Source: Oscillospiraceae bacterium (GTDB taxonomy: Bacteria; Bacillota; Clostridia; Oscillospirales; Ruminococcaceae). Taken from it: a stretch of 64,000 nt of DNA. The position numbers were made by a program, and so were the translations under genes. The DNA lies in NCBI GenBank assembly GCA_022800935.1, contig JAAWRH010000004.1:62001-126000 (forward strand), in the 5' to 3' direction. The notes beneath the pieces are model-generated. The model was not told where the DNA came from. It made no database searches and worked only from the letters and a program-made list of their open reading frames with translations. This document shows positions 25,627 to 35,050 of this stretch, piece after piece. The number at the start of each line of letters is the position of its first letter. Position 1 is the stretch's first letter.

Positions 25627-25738
25627 ATTTTACCCCTAAAAATAGGATTGAAAGAAACATCGATTTGTGGTAAGATAAAGTGTAATGTACTGACTGGGGG
25701 GAATCAATTTGCCAATAAACGTACATAGGGAAGTTTCT

Positions 25739-27136
25739 ATGGATGCCATTGAGGAGCAGGACCGCATCGCCCAGGCCCTTCGGGCCCGCCTGCGGGAGCG
25801 GTTCCATACCCAAAACAAAAACCCCCTGGCCATGGTGCATACCTTCGGCTGCCAGCAGAATGTGGCGGATGGGGAGAAGCTAAAGGGGATTCTGGCTCAA
25901 ATGGGCTTTTCCTTTACCGATTCCCCGGAGCAGGCGGACCTGATCCTCTTTAACACCTGCGCCATCCGGGAAAACGCCGAGACCAAGGTGTTCGGCAACA
26001 TCGGAAATTTAAAGCAGCTCAAGGCCGTCAAGCCCGCTCTGCTCATTGGCATCTGCGGCTGCATGACCGAACAGCCCCATGTAGTGGAAAAGCTGAAGAA
26101 AAGCTACTCCTACGTCGGGTTTGTATTCGGCTCCCATTCGGCCTACCGGCTGCCCTCCCTGATTCAGAGCTGCCTGGACGAGGGGAAGCGCGTCTTTCGG
26201 GTGGCCCCCGACGACGGCTGCGTCGCGGAGGGAATCCCCGCCCTTCGGGAGGAGGGGGTAAAGGCCTGGCTGCCCATTATGTACGGCTGCGACAACTTCT
26301 GCTCCTACTGTGTGGTTCCTTATGTACGGGGCCGGGAGCGGAGCCGCCGCCCGGAACGGATTCTGGAGGAATTTAAAGAGCTGGTTCAGGCCGGCTACAA
26401 GGATATCACCCTTTTGGGACAGAACGTCAATTCCTATGGGAAGGGGCTGGAGGAGCCTGTGGACTTTTCCGCTTTGTTGGAAAGGCTCAACGCGGTTCCT
26501 GGGGATTTCCGCATTCGTTTTATGACCTCCCACCCAAAGGACTGCTCCCACCGGCTGATTGACACCATCGCCAAATGCGAAAAGGTCTGCAACCATATCC
26601 ACCTGCCGGTCCAGAGCGGGAGCAGCCGGATTTTGCGGGAGATGAACCGCCATTACGACCGGGAAAGCTATCTGGAGCTGGTGCGGTACGCCCGCGAAAA
26701 AATTCCGGATGTCACCCTGACCAGCGATATTATTGTGGGCTTTCCGGGGGAAACCTATGAAGAGTTCCGGGAAACCCTCTCCCTGCTGGAGGAGGTAAAA
26801 TATATTTCCCTCTACACCTTTATCTTTTCGCCCCGTCTGGGGACCAGGGCCGCGTCGCTGCCCGACCCGGTCAGCGGGGAGGAAAAGGGGAGATGGTTCC
26901 GGGAGCTGCTGGCCCTCCAGGACGAGATTGGCCTGGAGCAGATGCGCCCCTATATCGGACAGACCGTCCGGGTGCTGGCGGAGGACTGGGGAAAAGCCGG
27001 TGAGGGACTTCTCCAGGGGAGAACCGAGTCCAACCTGATTGTGGAATTCCCCGGCCCGCCGTCTTTGGCGGGACAGTTTGTTCGGGTAAAGGTGGAGTCT
27101 GTGAAAAAATGGGCTTTGCTGGGCAATTTGGCGTAA
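25739..27136 (+). CDS. miaB: tRNA-2-methylthio-N6-dimethylallyladenosine synthase
   Basis: Radical-SAM methylthiotransferase modifying A37 of tRNAs after MiaA. The N-terminal domain has HTFGCQQNVADGEKL and FNTCAIRENAETK. The radical-SAM motif is GCDNFCSYCVVPYVRGRE (about 183-200), followed by LLGQNVNSYG and HLPVQSGSSRIL. A TRAM domain closes the protein. The ATG at 25739 (465 aa) is used; an in-frame TTG at 25709 with a GGGGGGAA site is a real alternative, adding 10 residues. It heads the miaB-ylbF-mutS-mutL-miaA-hfq cluster. Confidence 0.95.
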   Translation: MDAIEEQDRIAQALRARLRERFHTQNKNPLAMVHTFGCQQNVADGEKLKGILAQMGFSFTDSPEQADLILFNTCAIRENAETKVFGNIGNLKQLKAVKPALLIGICGCMTEQPHVVEKLKKSYSYVGFVFGSHSAYRLPSLIQSCLDEGKRVFRVAPDDGCVAEGIPALREEGVKAWLPIMYGCDNFCSYCVVPYVRGRERSRRPERILEEFKELVQAGYKDITLLGQNVNSYGKGLEEPVDFSALLERLNAVPGDFRIRFMTSHPKDCSHRLIDTIAKCEKVCNHIHLPVQSGSSRILREMNRHYDRESYLELVRYAREKIPDVTLTSDIIVGFPGETYEEFRETLSLLEEVKYISLYTFIFSPRLGTRAASLPDPVSGEEKGRWFRELLALQDEIGLEQMRPYIGQTVRVLAEDWGKAGEGLLQGRTESNLIVEFPGPPSLAGQFVRVKVESVKKWALLGNLA

Positions 27137-27162
27137 TGAAGTATATAAAGGAGTAATCAAAA

Positions 27163-27564
27163 ATGGATATTATCGAAATGACAAGGGCTTTGGGCAAGGC
27201 AATCCAGCAGGATGAGCGGTATATCCGCCTCTCCCTGGCGCGGGACAACAACGACAACGATGAGAAGCTCCAGGAGATGATCGGCAAATTCAACCTCAAG
27301 CGGGTGGAGGTCAACCAGGAGGCCGCCCGCCCCGACAAGGACCAGGCCAAGCTGGACCAGCTCAACGAGAGCATCCGCACCCTGTACAAGGAGATTATGG
27401 AGAACCCCAACATGGTGGAGTTTAACGCCGCCAAGGAGGAGATAGACAGCCTGATGAACTTTGTCAACCAAATTCTGGTTCTCAGCGTCAACGGCCAGGA
27501 CCCGGACACGGTGGAGCAGTCCAGCTGCACCGGAAGCTGCGCCACCTGCGCAGGATGCCATTGA
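27163..27564 (+). CDS. ylbF: YlbF/YmcA family protein with C-terminal cysteine cluster
   Basis: A 133-aa helical protein of the YlbF/YmcA family. The helices contain MTRALGKAIQQDERYIRL, EMIGKFNLKRVEVNQEAA and a YKEIMENPNMVEFNAAKEEIDSL-like segment. It ends SSCTGSCATCAGCH, with four cysteines in the last dozen residues, matching the Fe-S-associated tail of YlbF. In Bacillus the YlbF-YmcA-YaaT complex affects RNA processing by RNase Y and developmental switches. Position after miaB is conserved. Confidence 0.86.
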   Translation: MDIIEMTRALGKAIQQDERYIRLSLARDNNDNDEKLQEMIGKFNLKRVEVNQEAARPDKDQAKLDQLNESIRTLYKEIMENPNMVEFNAAKEEIDSLMNFVNQILVLSVNGQDPDTVEQSSCTGSCATCAGCH

Positions 27565-27654
27565 CGGCGGCATAAAAACGGTTTCAGACCCTTGGTCTCT
27601 GCAAAAGGGGCCAGGGGTTCGGGTGTTTATTCGGGGAAAGGACGGGCGAACAGG

Positions 27655-28446
27655 ATGAATCAAGGCGAATGGGACAAGCTGGACAAAAACCTCCCCCTGG
27701 GGCTCCTCTCCCGGTTTGTCGGGATGAGCAGGGAGGTTCTGGGGGAAAACCTGACGGGGGTTTATCTCCACGGCTCGGCGGCCATGGGATGCTTTAACCC
27801 TCAGAAAAGCGATTTGGATTTGATGATTGTGGTAAATGATACTGTCCCGGACGCGGAAAAACTGGAGTTTATGGAAAAGGCGGTCACACTGAATCAGGAA
27901 GCCCCGCCGAAGGGTTTTGAGTGGAGCATCGTTAAAAAAGAATTCTGCAAGCCCTTTGGCTATCCCACCCCCTTTGAGCTGCACTTTTCCAATACGCATT
28001 TAAAGTGGTTTCAGGAAAATCCCAGTGAGTACATCCAAAAAATGAGGGGCACTGACAAGGACCTAGCCGCCCATTTTACTATCATAAACCATTACGGAAA
28101 GACACTCTTTGGTGAGGAGATCAGGGAGGTCTTCGGAGAAGTTCCGAGAAAAGATTATATCGACAGTATCTGGTTTGATGTGGAAAACGCCTGTGAGGAT
28201 ATTGTTTTCAATCCCGTTTATGTTATTTTAAACCTCTGCCGTGTGCTGGCATACCTGAAAGACGGATTGGTTCTGTCCAAAAAATCGGGCGGCCAGTGGG
28301 GAATGGATCATCTTTCAAAGGCATACCGTCCTTTGATTCAAAGCGCCCTTTCCGCTTACACGGACGGCGGGGAATGTTTGCTCCCTCCTGAAGATATGCG
28401 GAGATTTGCAGAGGACATGACCGCGGACATTAAAATGCTGAAATAA
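27655..28446 (+). CDS. Aminoglycoside adenylyltransferase-like nucleotidyltransferase
   Basis: A 263-aa nucleotidyltransferase with the pol-beta motif GSAAMGCFNPQKSDLDLMIV (about 39-58), carrying the catalytic D-x-D pair. A C-terminal DUF4111-like helical region follows, including FNPVYVILNLCRVLAYLKDG and SKKSGGQWGM. This is the AadA/ANT(3'')-type layout, so streptomycin/spectinomycin modification is possible but not shown. The ATG at 27655 is used. With the next gene it interrupts the usual ylbF-mutS order and is less GC-rich than its neighbours. Confidence 0.8.
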   Translation: MNQGEWDKLDKNLPLGLLSRFVGMSREVLGENLTGVYLHGSAAMGCFNPQKSDLDLMIVVNDTVPDAEKLEFMEKAVTLNQEAPPKGFEWSIVKKEFCKPFGYPTPFELHFSNTHLKWFQENPSEYIQKMRGTDKDLAAHFTIINHYGKTLFGEEIREVFGEVPRKDYIDSIWFDVENACEDIVFNPVYVILNLCRVLAYLKDGLVLSKKSGGQWGMDHLSKAYRPLIQSALSAYTDGGECLLPPEDMRRFAEDMTADIKMLK

Positions 28447-28467
28447 ACTTACACATTGGAGGAAAAG

Positions 28468-28956
28468 ATGGACATTACTTTTAAGACAGAGGAAGGAAGG
28501 TTCAATTACAGGGCCTGCGCCATTATCTTAAAGGACAGTAAAATCCTGGCCATGCACGATGAACGCTCTCCTTATTTTTATCTTCCCGGCGGACGGGTTT
28601 CCCTCCACGAAACCGCGGAACAGGCAGTCCTTCGGGAATTAAAGGAAGAATTGTGCATTGACGCGGAAATTATCCGCCCGTTGTGGCTGAACCAGAGCTT
28701 CTTTACAGAAGTTGTCCATCAGGAGCGTTTCCATGAAATATGCCTTTACTTTTTAATAGATGCCAGCAAAACCGGGTTGTTTTCAAGGGGGGAATCCTTT
28801 ACCCTTTATGAAGGGAAACATACAAACAAATTTGAATGGCTTGAAATAGAGCGCCTGCGGGACGAATATTTTTATCCGGAATTTTTAAAGAAAAAATTTT
28901 CCATTTGCCGGAGCACCTGGAGCTGCAAACAGAGATTTAATTACATGATAAAATAA
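28468..28956 (+). CDS. Nudix hydrolase
   Basis: A 162-aa Nudix protein. The box is GGRVSLHETAEQAVLRELKE followed by ELCI (about 37-60), fitting G-x5-E-x7-REUxEExGU with one change in the final Gly position. NYRACAIILKDSKILAMHDE is the N-terminal strand pair. The ATG at 28468 follows TTGGAGGAA; a TTG upstream lies within that site. Substrate unknown. It is coupled in position to the nucleotidyltransferase gene. Confidence 0.85.
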   Translation: MDITFKTEEGRFNYRACAIILKDSKILAMHDERSPYFYLPGGRVSLHETAEQAVLRELKEELCIDAEIIRPLWLNQSFFTEVVHQERFHEICLYFLIDASKTGLFSRGESFTLYEGKHTNKFEWLEIERLRDEYFYPEFLKKKFSICRSTWSCKQRFNYMIK

Positions 28957-29008
28957 CGCAGACCTGGTGTTACGCTTTCCAGGCAGGTCAAAATGAAGGA
29001 GGTTCACC

Positions 29009-31651
29009 GTGTCCATTCCATCATCCGAAAACCTTTCCCCCATGATGCGGCAGTATTTCGCCGTCAAGGAGCAGTACGCGGACTGCGTGCTGTTTTTCCG
29101 GCTGGGCGATTTCTATGAGATGTTCTTCGACGACGCCAAGCGGGTCTCGGCCGAGCTGGAGCTGACCCTGACCGGGCGGGACTGCGGACTGGAGGAACGG
29201 GCCCCCATGTGCGGCGTGCCCTACCACAGCGCAGAGGTGTACATCTCCCGGCTTATCAAAAAGGGGTATAAGGTTGCCATCTGCGAGCAGATGGAGGACC
29301 CCGCCACCACCAAGGGGATGGTCCGGCGGGAGGTGATACGGGTGATTACCCCCGGCACGGTGGTGGAATCCGCCATGCTGGACGAGGGGAGCAACAACTT
29401 TATCGCCAGCGTCTACGCGGCGGACAAGGGCTTCGGCTTCGCCTTTTCGGATATCACCACCGGGGAGATTTTCCTCTGCGACTTTACCTCCGACTGGGAG
29501 GACCGGCTGAAAAACGAGCTGGGGAAGATTGCACCGTCGGAGATTATCTTCAACGCCGCCTTTACCCAGTACACCCGGATGGGGGCCTTTTTGAAGGAGC
29601 GGCTCCACTGCACCGCCGACCTGCTGGAGGACAGCGCCTTCGACTATCAGGGAGCCTGCAAGCTTCTCTGCGCTCATTTTAAGGCGGACACCGTGGGGGA
29701 GCTGGGATTGTCGGGGCTGCTCTACGGCATACCGGCGGCGGCGGCCCTGCTGGGATATGTGCAGAAAACCCACGAGGCGGCGGCAAGCCGCATCATCACC
29801 GTCAGCCGCTATACCGACACCCAGTTTATGAGCCTGGACCTGAACTCCCGCCGGAACCTGGAGCTGACCGAAACCATGCGCAGCCGGGAAAAGCACGGTA
29901 CCCTCCTCTGGGTGATGGACCGGACCAGAACCGCCATGGGCAAGCGGCTGCTGAGGAGCTATGTGGAACAGCCCCTGGTCAACCCGGCGGCCATCAACAA
30001 GCGGCTCAACGCCGTGACCGAGCTACACGGTGAAACCCTCCTTCGGGAGGACATCCGGGAGCTGCTGGGGCGGATTCCCGACCTGGAGCGGCTGATGACC
30101 CGCGTGGTCTACGGGAGCATCGGCCCCAAGGAGTTAAAGGCCCTGGAGGGAGGATTGCGGCTGCTGCCCGGACTGAAGGAAAAGCTCAGTGGGGTTGGCA
30201 GCCTGTATCTGAAGGAGATTTTCCGCCAGCTGGACCCCTTGGAGGACGTGGCGGACTGCATCTCCTGCGCCATCCGGGAGGACCCGCCCTCCCTGCTGCG
30301 GGACGGCGGGGTGATCCGCGAGGGGTTCAGCAGGGACCTGGACGAGCTGCGGGGCATTCTCTCCAACGCCAAGGAGTACATAGCGGGCATTGAGGCGGAG
30401 GAACGGCAAAAGACCGGCATCAAAAACCTGCGCATCAGCTATAACAAGGTGTTCGGGTACTTTATCGAGGTGACCAAGTCCTACACCTCCCAGGTGCCGG
30501 AAACCTATATCCGCAAGCAGACCCTGACCAACTGTGAGCGGTACATCACCCCAGAGCTGAAGACCATAGAGGAGAAGATTCTGGGGGCGGGGGAGAAGAT
30601 CACCGCCTTGGAGGCCCATCTGTACGAGCAGGTCCGGGCCATGGTGGCCGGACAGGTTGGCCGGATGCAGGAGACCGCCGCCGCCATCGCCCGGCTGGAC
30701 GTCTACGCCAATCTGGCACACATCGCCGTGGAAAACAGCTACTGCTGCCCCACAGTGGACCTTTCCGGGGAGATATCCATCGCCGAGGGCCGCCACCCGG
30801 TGGTGGAAAAGCTGCTGGACAGCGGCTTTGTGGCCAACGACACCTACCTGAATGGGGAGTCGGACCGGGTCGCCATCATCACCGGCCCCAACATGGCGGG
30901 CAAGTCCACCTATATGCGCCAGACCGCCCTGATTGTACTCATGGCCCAGATGGGCTCCTATGTCCCCGCCAAAACCGCCCGCATCGGGGCGGTGGACGGC
31001 ATCTACACCAGGGTGGGGGCGGCGGACGACCTGGCCTCCGGTCAGTCCACCTTTATGGTGGAGATGAACGAGGTCTCCTACATCCTGAAAAACGCCACCT
31101 CCAACAGCCTGCTTATTCTGGACGAGATAGGGCGGGGAACCTCCACCTTTGACGGAATGAGCATCGCCAGGGCGGTGGTGGAACATATCGCCGACAAGAG
31201 AAAGCTGGGCTGCAAGGCGCTGTTCGCTACCCATTACCACGAGCTGACCGAGCTGGAGGCCAAGGTGGGGGGCGTCAAAAACTACAATGTGGCGGTAATC
31301 AAGCGGGGGTATGACATCACCTTTCTGCGGCGGATCATCCCCGGCGGCGCGGACGACAGCTATGGCATTGAGGTTTCCCGGCTGGCGGGAATCCCGGAGA
31401 GCATCCTGAAGCGTGCCCACGCCATTCTGGAGTCCCTGGAGCAGGGCAGGGCGGTGGAGACGGCCAATAAAAAACAGCCCCAGGAAACCGTCATGGACGG
31501 ACAGCTCACCCTGACCACCGCAGCTGATCACCCTGTAATTTCCCGCATTCGGGCGATTAACTTCGACACAATTACGCCCCTTCAGGCGTTAAACTTACTG
31601 TATGAGCTCAAGGCGCTGACCGACAGCGGAAACAAGGGGAGCAATCCATAA
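29009..31651 (+). CDS. mutS: DNA mismatch repair protein MutS
   Basis: Recognises mismatches and small loops. The 880-aa product has the mismatch-binding FFRLGDFYEMFFDDA (Phe-x-Glu within FYEMF, about 37), LDLNSRRNLELTETM and the Walker A TGPNMAGKST (about 626). LLILDEIGRGTSTFDG is the Walker B and signature region (about 702). The GTG start follows AAGGAGG. Length is normal. It is followed by mutL 24 bases later. Confidence 0.96.
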   Translation: MSIPSSENLSPMMRQYFAVKEQYADCVLFFRLGDFYEMFFDDAKRVSAELELTLTGRDCGLEERAPMCGVPYHSAEVYISRLIKKGYKVAICEQMEDPATTKGMVRREVIRVITPGTVVESAMLDEGSNNFIASVYAADKGFGFAFSDITTGEIFLCDFTSDWEDRLKNELGKIAPSEIIFNAAFTQYTRMGAFLKERLHCTADLLEDSAFDYQGACKLLCAHFKADTVGELGLSGLLYGIPAAAALLGYVQKTHEAAASRIITVSRYTDTQFMSLDLNSRRNLELTETMRSREKHGTLLWVMDRTRTAMGKRLLRSYVEQPLVNPAAINKRLNAVTELHGETLLREDIRELLGRIPDLERLMTRVVYGSIGPKELKALEGGLRLLPGLKEKLSGVGSLYLKEIFRQLDPLEDVADCISCAIREDPPSLLRDGGVIREGFSRDLDELRGILSNAKEYIAGIEAEERQKTGIKNLRISYNKVFGYFIEVTKSYTSQVPETYIRKQTLTNCERYITPELKTIEEKILGAGEKITALEAHLYEQVRAMVAGQVGRMQETAAAIARLDVYANLAHIAVENSYCCPTVDLSGEISIAEGRHPVVEKLLDSGFVANDTYLNGESDRVAIITGPNMAGKSTYMRQTALIVLMAQMGSYVPAKTARIGAVDGIYTRVGAADDLASGQSTFMVEMNEVSYILKNATSNSLLILDEIGRGTSTFDGMSIARAVVEHIADKRKLGCKALFATHYHELTELEAKVGGVKNYNVAVIKRGYDITFLRRIIPGGADDSYGIEVSRLAGIPESILKRAHAILESLEQGRAVETANKKQPQETVMDGQLTLTTAADHPVISRIRAINFDTITPLQALNLLYELKALTDSGNKGSNP

Positions 31652-31675
31652 AAACAGCCGAAAGGAGGGAACACT

Positions 31676-33739
31676 ATGGTACAGGAGCCTTTGCCGATAC
31701 ATGTCCTGGACAAGGAGACCGCTGAGCTGATTGCGGCGGGGGAGGTGGTGGAGCGCCCCGCCTCCATCGTCAAGGAGCTGTTGGAAAACGCCGTGGACTC
31801 CGGCGCGGACGCCGTCTCCCTGGAGATCAAAAACGGGGGCGTGACCTTTATCCGGGTGACCGACAATGGCTGCGGCATCCGCCGGGAGGATGTGCCCACG
31901 GCGTTCCTGCGCCACGCCACCAGCAAAATCGCCCGGAAGGACGATTTGCAGTCGATTCTCACCTTCGGCTTCCGGGGGGAGGCGCTGGCGGCGGTGTCGG
32001 CGGTTTCAAAGGTGGAGCTGCTCACTAGGGCAAAAGGGGAGCTCTCCGGCACCCGGTACCGCATTGAGGGAGGCGCGCCCCTCTGCTGTGAGGACGCGGG
32101 CTGTCCCCAGGGGACCTCCATCACGGTGAGAGATCTGTTTTATAATACCCCCGCCCGCATGAAATTTTTAAAACGGGATTCCGCCGAAACCTCCGCTGTC
32201 AGTGGAGTGGTGGAGCGGATGGCCATCTCCAACCCCCAAATTGCAGTAAAGTACATGGTAAACGGTGCGGTGCGGCTGCACACGCCGGGGGACGGAAAGG
32301 CCGTCTCCGCCATCCACATGGTGTTCGGAAAGGAGTTTTCCGGCGCGCTGCTCCCGGTGGAGCAGCAGAGCGGCGGCATCGGTGTCAGCGGGTTTGTCAT
32401 CCGGCCGGAGGCCGCCCGGACCAACCGTTCCATGCAGTACTTTTTTGTCAATGGGCGGTATGTCCGCTCCAAGGTGTGCTCCGCTGCCCTGGACGAGGGA
32501 TATCAGGGCAGCGTTATGACAGGGCGGTTTGCCGCCTGTGTCCTCAATGTGCAGGTGGACCCGGCGCGGGTGGACGTCAACGTCCATCCCGCCAAGATTG
32601 AGGTCAAGTTCTCCGAGGACAAGGCGGTGTACGACGCCGTTTACTTTGCGGTGCGCTCGGCGCTGCACAAAAATGACCTCAGCCCCCAGCTCCAGATGAA
32701 GGGCTCGGATTTCCGCCGCCAAACCTCCTTCGATTACCGTGCGGCGGGGACCGGTTCGGTCCGCCCAGAGGGAGGCGTCAGGGAGGGGCAGCTCCGCATA
32801 AGCGCCCAGGAATACCGCGCCATGGCCCAAGGGGGAGAGCGGCGGGCGGTTGACCAAAGTCCCTTGGAAAAATTCCCCCAAAGGGCGGAGAGCAGTTTTC
32901 CTAAGCCCGGATGGGTCTCCACTCCCCCTTCGAGGGAAGACCAATCGCCGCTGCTGCGGGACGGCTCCTTTGATACGTCCTACAACAGCGCTCCGGTCGA
33001 GCCCCTTTTGGACCTGCTCCCCGCAGCGAAAGTGCACGCCCCGGCGGAAACGCCGCCGCTTCCTGAATCCGAGCCATTTGCCCCAGAGCCAATCCCTTCC
33101 GAATCCCCAACTCCGGAGCCCCCGGCTTCAGAACCGCCGGTTCAAAGCCCTCAGAAAAAGGGCCGGTTTGAGGACGCGCGGATTGTGGGGGAGCTGTTTG
33201 AGACCTATCTGGTGCTGGAACAGGGGGAGCGGGTTCTCCTGGTGGACAAGCACGCGGCCCACGAGCGGCTGCTGTACGAGCGCTTTAAGGCGGAGGCGGA
33301 CCGGAACAGCCGTCAGGTGCTGCTGGCCCCGGTGTCTGTTACCCTTTCCAGCGAGGAGTACGGCGCGCTGCTCCAGAACCGGGACGCGCTGACGCAGGCG
33401 GGCTTTTTGATAGCGGAGTTCGGCTTCAACACCGTGCTGGTGCGGGAGGCCCCCATGACGGCGGCGGATTTCAGCCTGCCGGAGCTGGTGGCGGACCTGG
33501 CCCAGCAGCTTCTGCGCAGCCGCAGGCAGCTTTTGCCGGAGAAGATAGACGGACTGCTCCACAGCGTCGCCTGCCGGTGCGCCATCAAGGCCCACAGCTC
33601 CACCTCCAAGGCGGAGTTTGAGGAGATTCTCCGCCTGTTGGACGAGCACGAGGATGTGAAATTCTGCCCCCACGGGCGGCCCATCGCCGTGACGCTGACC
33701 AGGCGGGAGATTGAAAAACAGTTTGGAAGGATTACATAA
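31676..33739 (+). CDS. mutL: DNA mismatch repair protein MutL (endonuclease-type)
   Basis: GHKL ATPase linking MutS to strand removal; 687 aa. The N-terminal ATPase shows IAAGEVVERPASIVKELLEN, DNGCGI and FGFRGEALAA (about 97-106). A Pro/Glu-rich linker occupies about 440-500. The C-terminal endonuclease motif is DKHAAHERLLYE (usual DQHAAxER, with Lys for Gln), plus ACRCAIKAH as the ACR motif and CPHGRP. So this MutL very likely nicks DNA, as expected for a genome without MutH. The ribosome-binding site is AAAGGAGGG. Confidence 0.96.
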   Translation: MVQEPLPIHVLDKETAELIAAGEVVERPASIVKELLENAVDSGADAVSLEIKNGGVTFIRVTDNGCGIRREDVPTAFLRHATSKIARKDDLQSILTFGFRGEALAAVSAVSKVELLTRAKGELSGTRYRIEGGAPLCCEDAGCPQGTSITVRDLFYNTPARMKFLKRDSAETSAVSGVVERMAISNPQIAVKYMVNGAVRLHTPGDGKAVSAIHMVFGKEFSGALLPVEQQSGGIGVSGFVIRPEAARTNRSMQYFFVNGRYVRSKVCSAALDEGYQGSVMTGRFAACVLNVQVDPARVDVNVHPAKIEVKFSEDKAVYDAVYFAVRSALHKNDLSPQLQMKGSDFRRQTSFDYRAAGTGSVRPEGGVREGQLRISAQEYRAMAQGGERRAVDQSPLEKFPQRAESSFPKPGWVSTPPSREDQSPLLRDGSFDTSYNSAPVEPLLDLLPAAKVHAPAETPPLPESEPFAPEPIPSESPTPEPPASEPPVQSPQKKGRFEDARIVGELFETYLVLEQGERVLLVDKHAAHERLLYERFKAEADRNSRQVLLAPVSVTLSSEEYGALLQNRDALTQAGFLIAEFGFNTVLVREAPMTAADFSLPELVADLAQQLLRSRRQLLPEKIDGLLHSVACRCAIKAHSSTSKAEFEEILRLLDEHEDVKFCPHGRPIAVTLTRREIEKQFGRIT

Positions 33740-33740
33740 C

Positions 33741-34706
33741 GTGGAAGACAAATGCAGCTTTGAGCCCATCCCCGTCATCGCGGTGGTGGGGCCCACCGCC
33801 TCCGGCAAGACCCGGCTGGCCGTCGATCTGGCGGAACGGTTCGGCGGAGAGGTGATTTCCGCCGATTCCATGCAGATTTACCGGTATATGGACATCGGAA
33901 CCGCCAAGGCGACCGCGGAGGAGCGGCGGGGAATTCCCCACCACATGCTGGATTTCCTGGACCCCGGCCAGCCCTTCAGCGTGGCGGATTATGTGGAGCT
34001 GGCGGGAAGGTGCGCGGCGGATATCGTCCGGCGGGGAAAGGTCCCTGTGGTGGCCGGGGGAACGGGACTGTATGTGGATTCTCTGCTGCGGGGGACCGTA
34101 TTTCAGCCCATCCAGACCGACCCGTCCCTGCGCCTTTCCCTTCAGCGGGAGGCGGAGGAAAAGGGGGGAGAGGCTCTTTTGGAGCAGCTTGCCCAGGTGG
34201 ATCCGGAGCTTGCCGCCAAGCTCCACCCCAACAACACCGGACGGATTATCCGGGCGCTGGAGGTCTTCCGGCTGACCGGCGTCCCCATGAGCGTCCAACA
34301 GCGGGAGGCGGTTTCCCATCCCTCTCCCTACCGGCCCTGCTGGATTGGGCTGGACTTCTCCGACCGGCAGGTACTTTACCAGAGGATCAACCGGCGGGTG
34401 GAGCAGATGCTCCGGGACGGCCTGGAGGAGGAGGCCCGCTCCCTGACCCAAAGGGGCTTTGGCGGAACGGCGGCCCAGGCTATCGGCTACAAGGAATTTT
34501 TCCCCTGCTGGGAGGGGAAGCGAACCCTCGCTGAGGCGGAGGAGGAGATAAAGCTGCAAAGCCGGCGGTACGCCAAGCGGCAGCTGACCTGGTTCCGCCG
34601 GAACAAGGAGATACAATGGCTCTATCCGGATGTACAGTCCTATCCGGAGCTGCTGGAAACCGCCGCGGGATTGGTGCGGGACCAGCTGAAGCTTACACCA
34701 CTTTAA
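33741..34706 (+). CDS. miaA: tRNA dimethylallyltransferase
   Basis: Transfers dimethylallyl to A37 of tRNAs; the product is the substrate of MiaB in the same cluster. The 321-aa protein has the P-loop [11 protein letters not shown] (about 14-24), [29 protein letters not shown] and [16 protein letters not shown]. The GTG at 33741 follows GGAAGG and is 1 base after the mutL stop. An in-frame TTG at 33711 would lie inside mutL and is less likely. Confidence 0.95.
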   Translation: MEDKCSFEPIPVIAVVGPTASGKTRLAVDLAERFGGEVISADSMQIYRYMDIGTAKATAEERRGIPHHMLDFLDPGQPFSVADYVELAGRCAADIVRRGKVPVVAGGTGLYVDSLLRGTVFQPIQTDPSLRLSLQREAEEKGGEALLEQLAQVDPELAAKLHPNNTGRIIRALEVFRLTGVPMSVQQREAVSHPSPYRPCWIGLDFSDRQVLYQRINRRVEQMLRDGLEEEARSLTQRGFGGTAAQAIGYKEFFPCWEGKRTLAEAEEEIKLQSRRYAKRQLTWFRRNKEIQWLYPDVQSYPELLETAAGLVRDQLKLTPL

Positions 34707-34726
34707 TATATAAAGGAGCTGTGAGA

Positions 34727-35011
34727 TTGAAAATGAAAAATATCAATTTGCAGGACGTTTTTTTAAACCAGGTCCGGAAGGCGAAGCTGCTTGTGACCGT
34801 CTACCTGACCAACGGCTTCCAGTTCAAGGGCATTGTAAAGGGCTTTGACAGCTATGTGGTGATTCTGGACTGCGAGGGCAGACAGAACCTGGTCTATAAG
34901 CACGCCATCTCCACGGTGATTCCCGCCAAGGCAATCAGCATTCTGGAGAACATCCCGGAGGGGGACGGCGCGGAAGAGGAAAGCGAAGGCGAAGAATGGG
35001 CCCGCGTCTGA
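34727..35011 (+). CDS. hfq: RNA chaperone Hfq
   Basis: Hexameric Sm-like protein for sRNA-mRNA pairing. The 94-aa form starts [20 protein letters not shown]. Sm1 is [21 protein letters not shown] and Sm2 ends [12 protein letters not shown]. An acidic tail (EEESEGEE) follows, longer than in Bacillus. The TTG at 34727 sits 8 bases after AAAGGAG. The ATG at 34733 is 14 bases away and is the alternative start. The mutL-miaA-hfq order is conserved. Confidence 0.92.
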   Translation: MKMKNINLQDVFLNQVRKAKLLVTVYLTNGFQFKGIVKGFDSYVVILDCEGRQNLVYKHAISTVIPAKAISILENIPEGDGAEEESEGEEWARV

Positions 35012-35050
35012 ACCGCCGGCGGGTGAATCCACGAAAGGAGGAAGCCGGAT

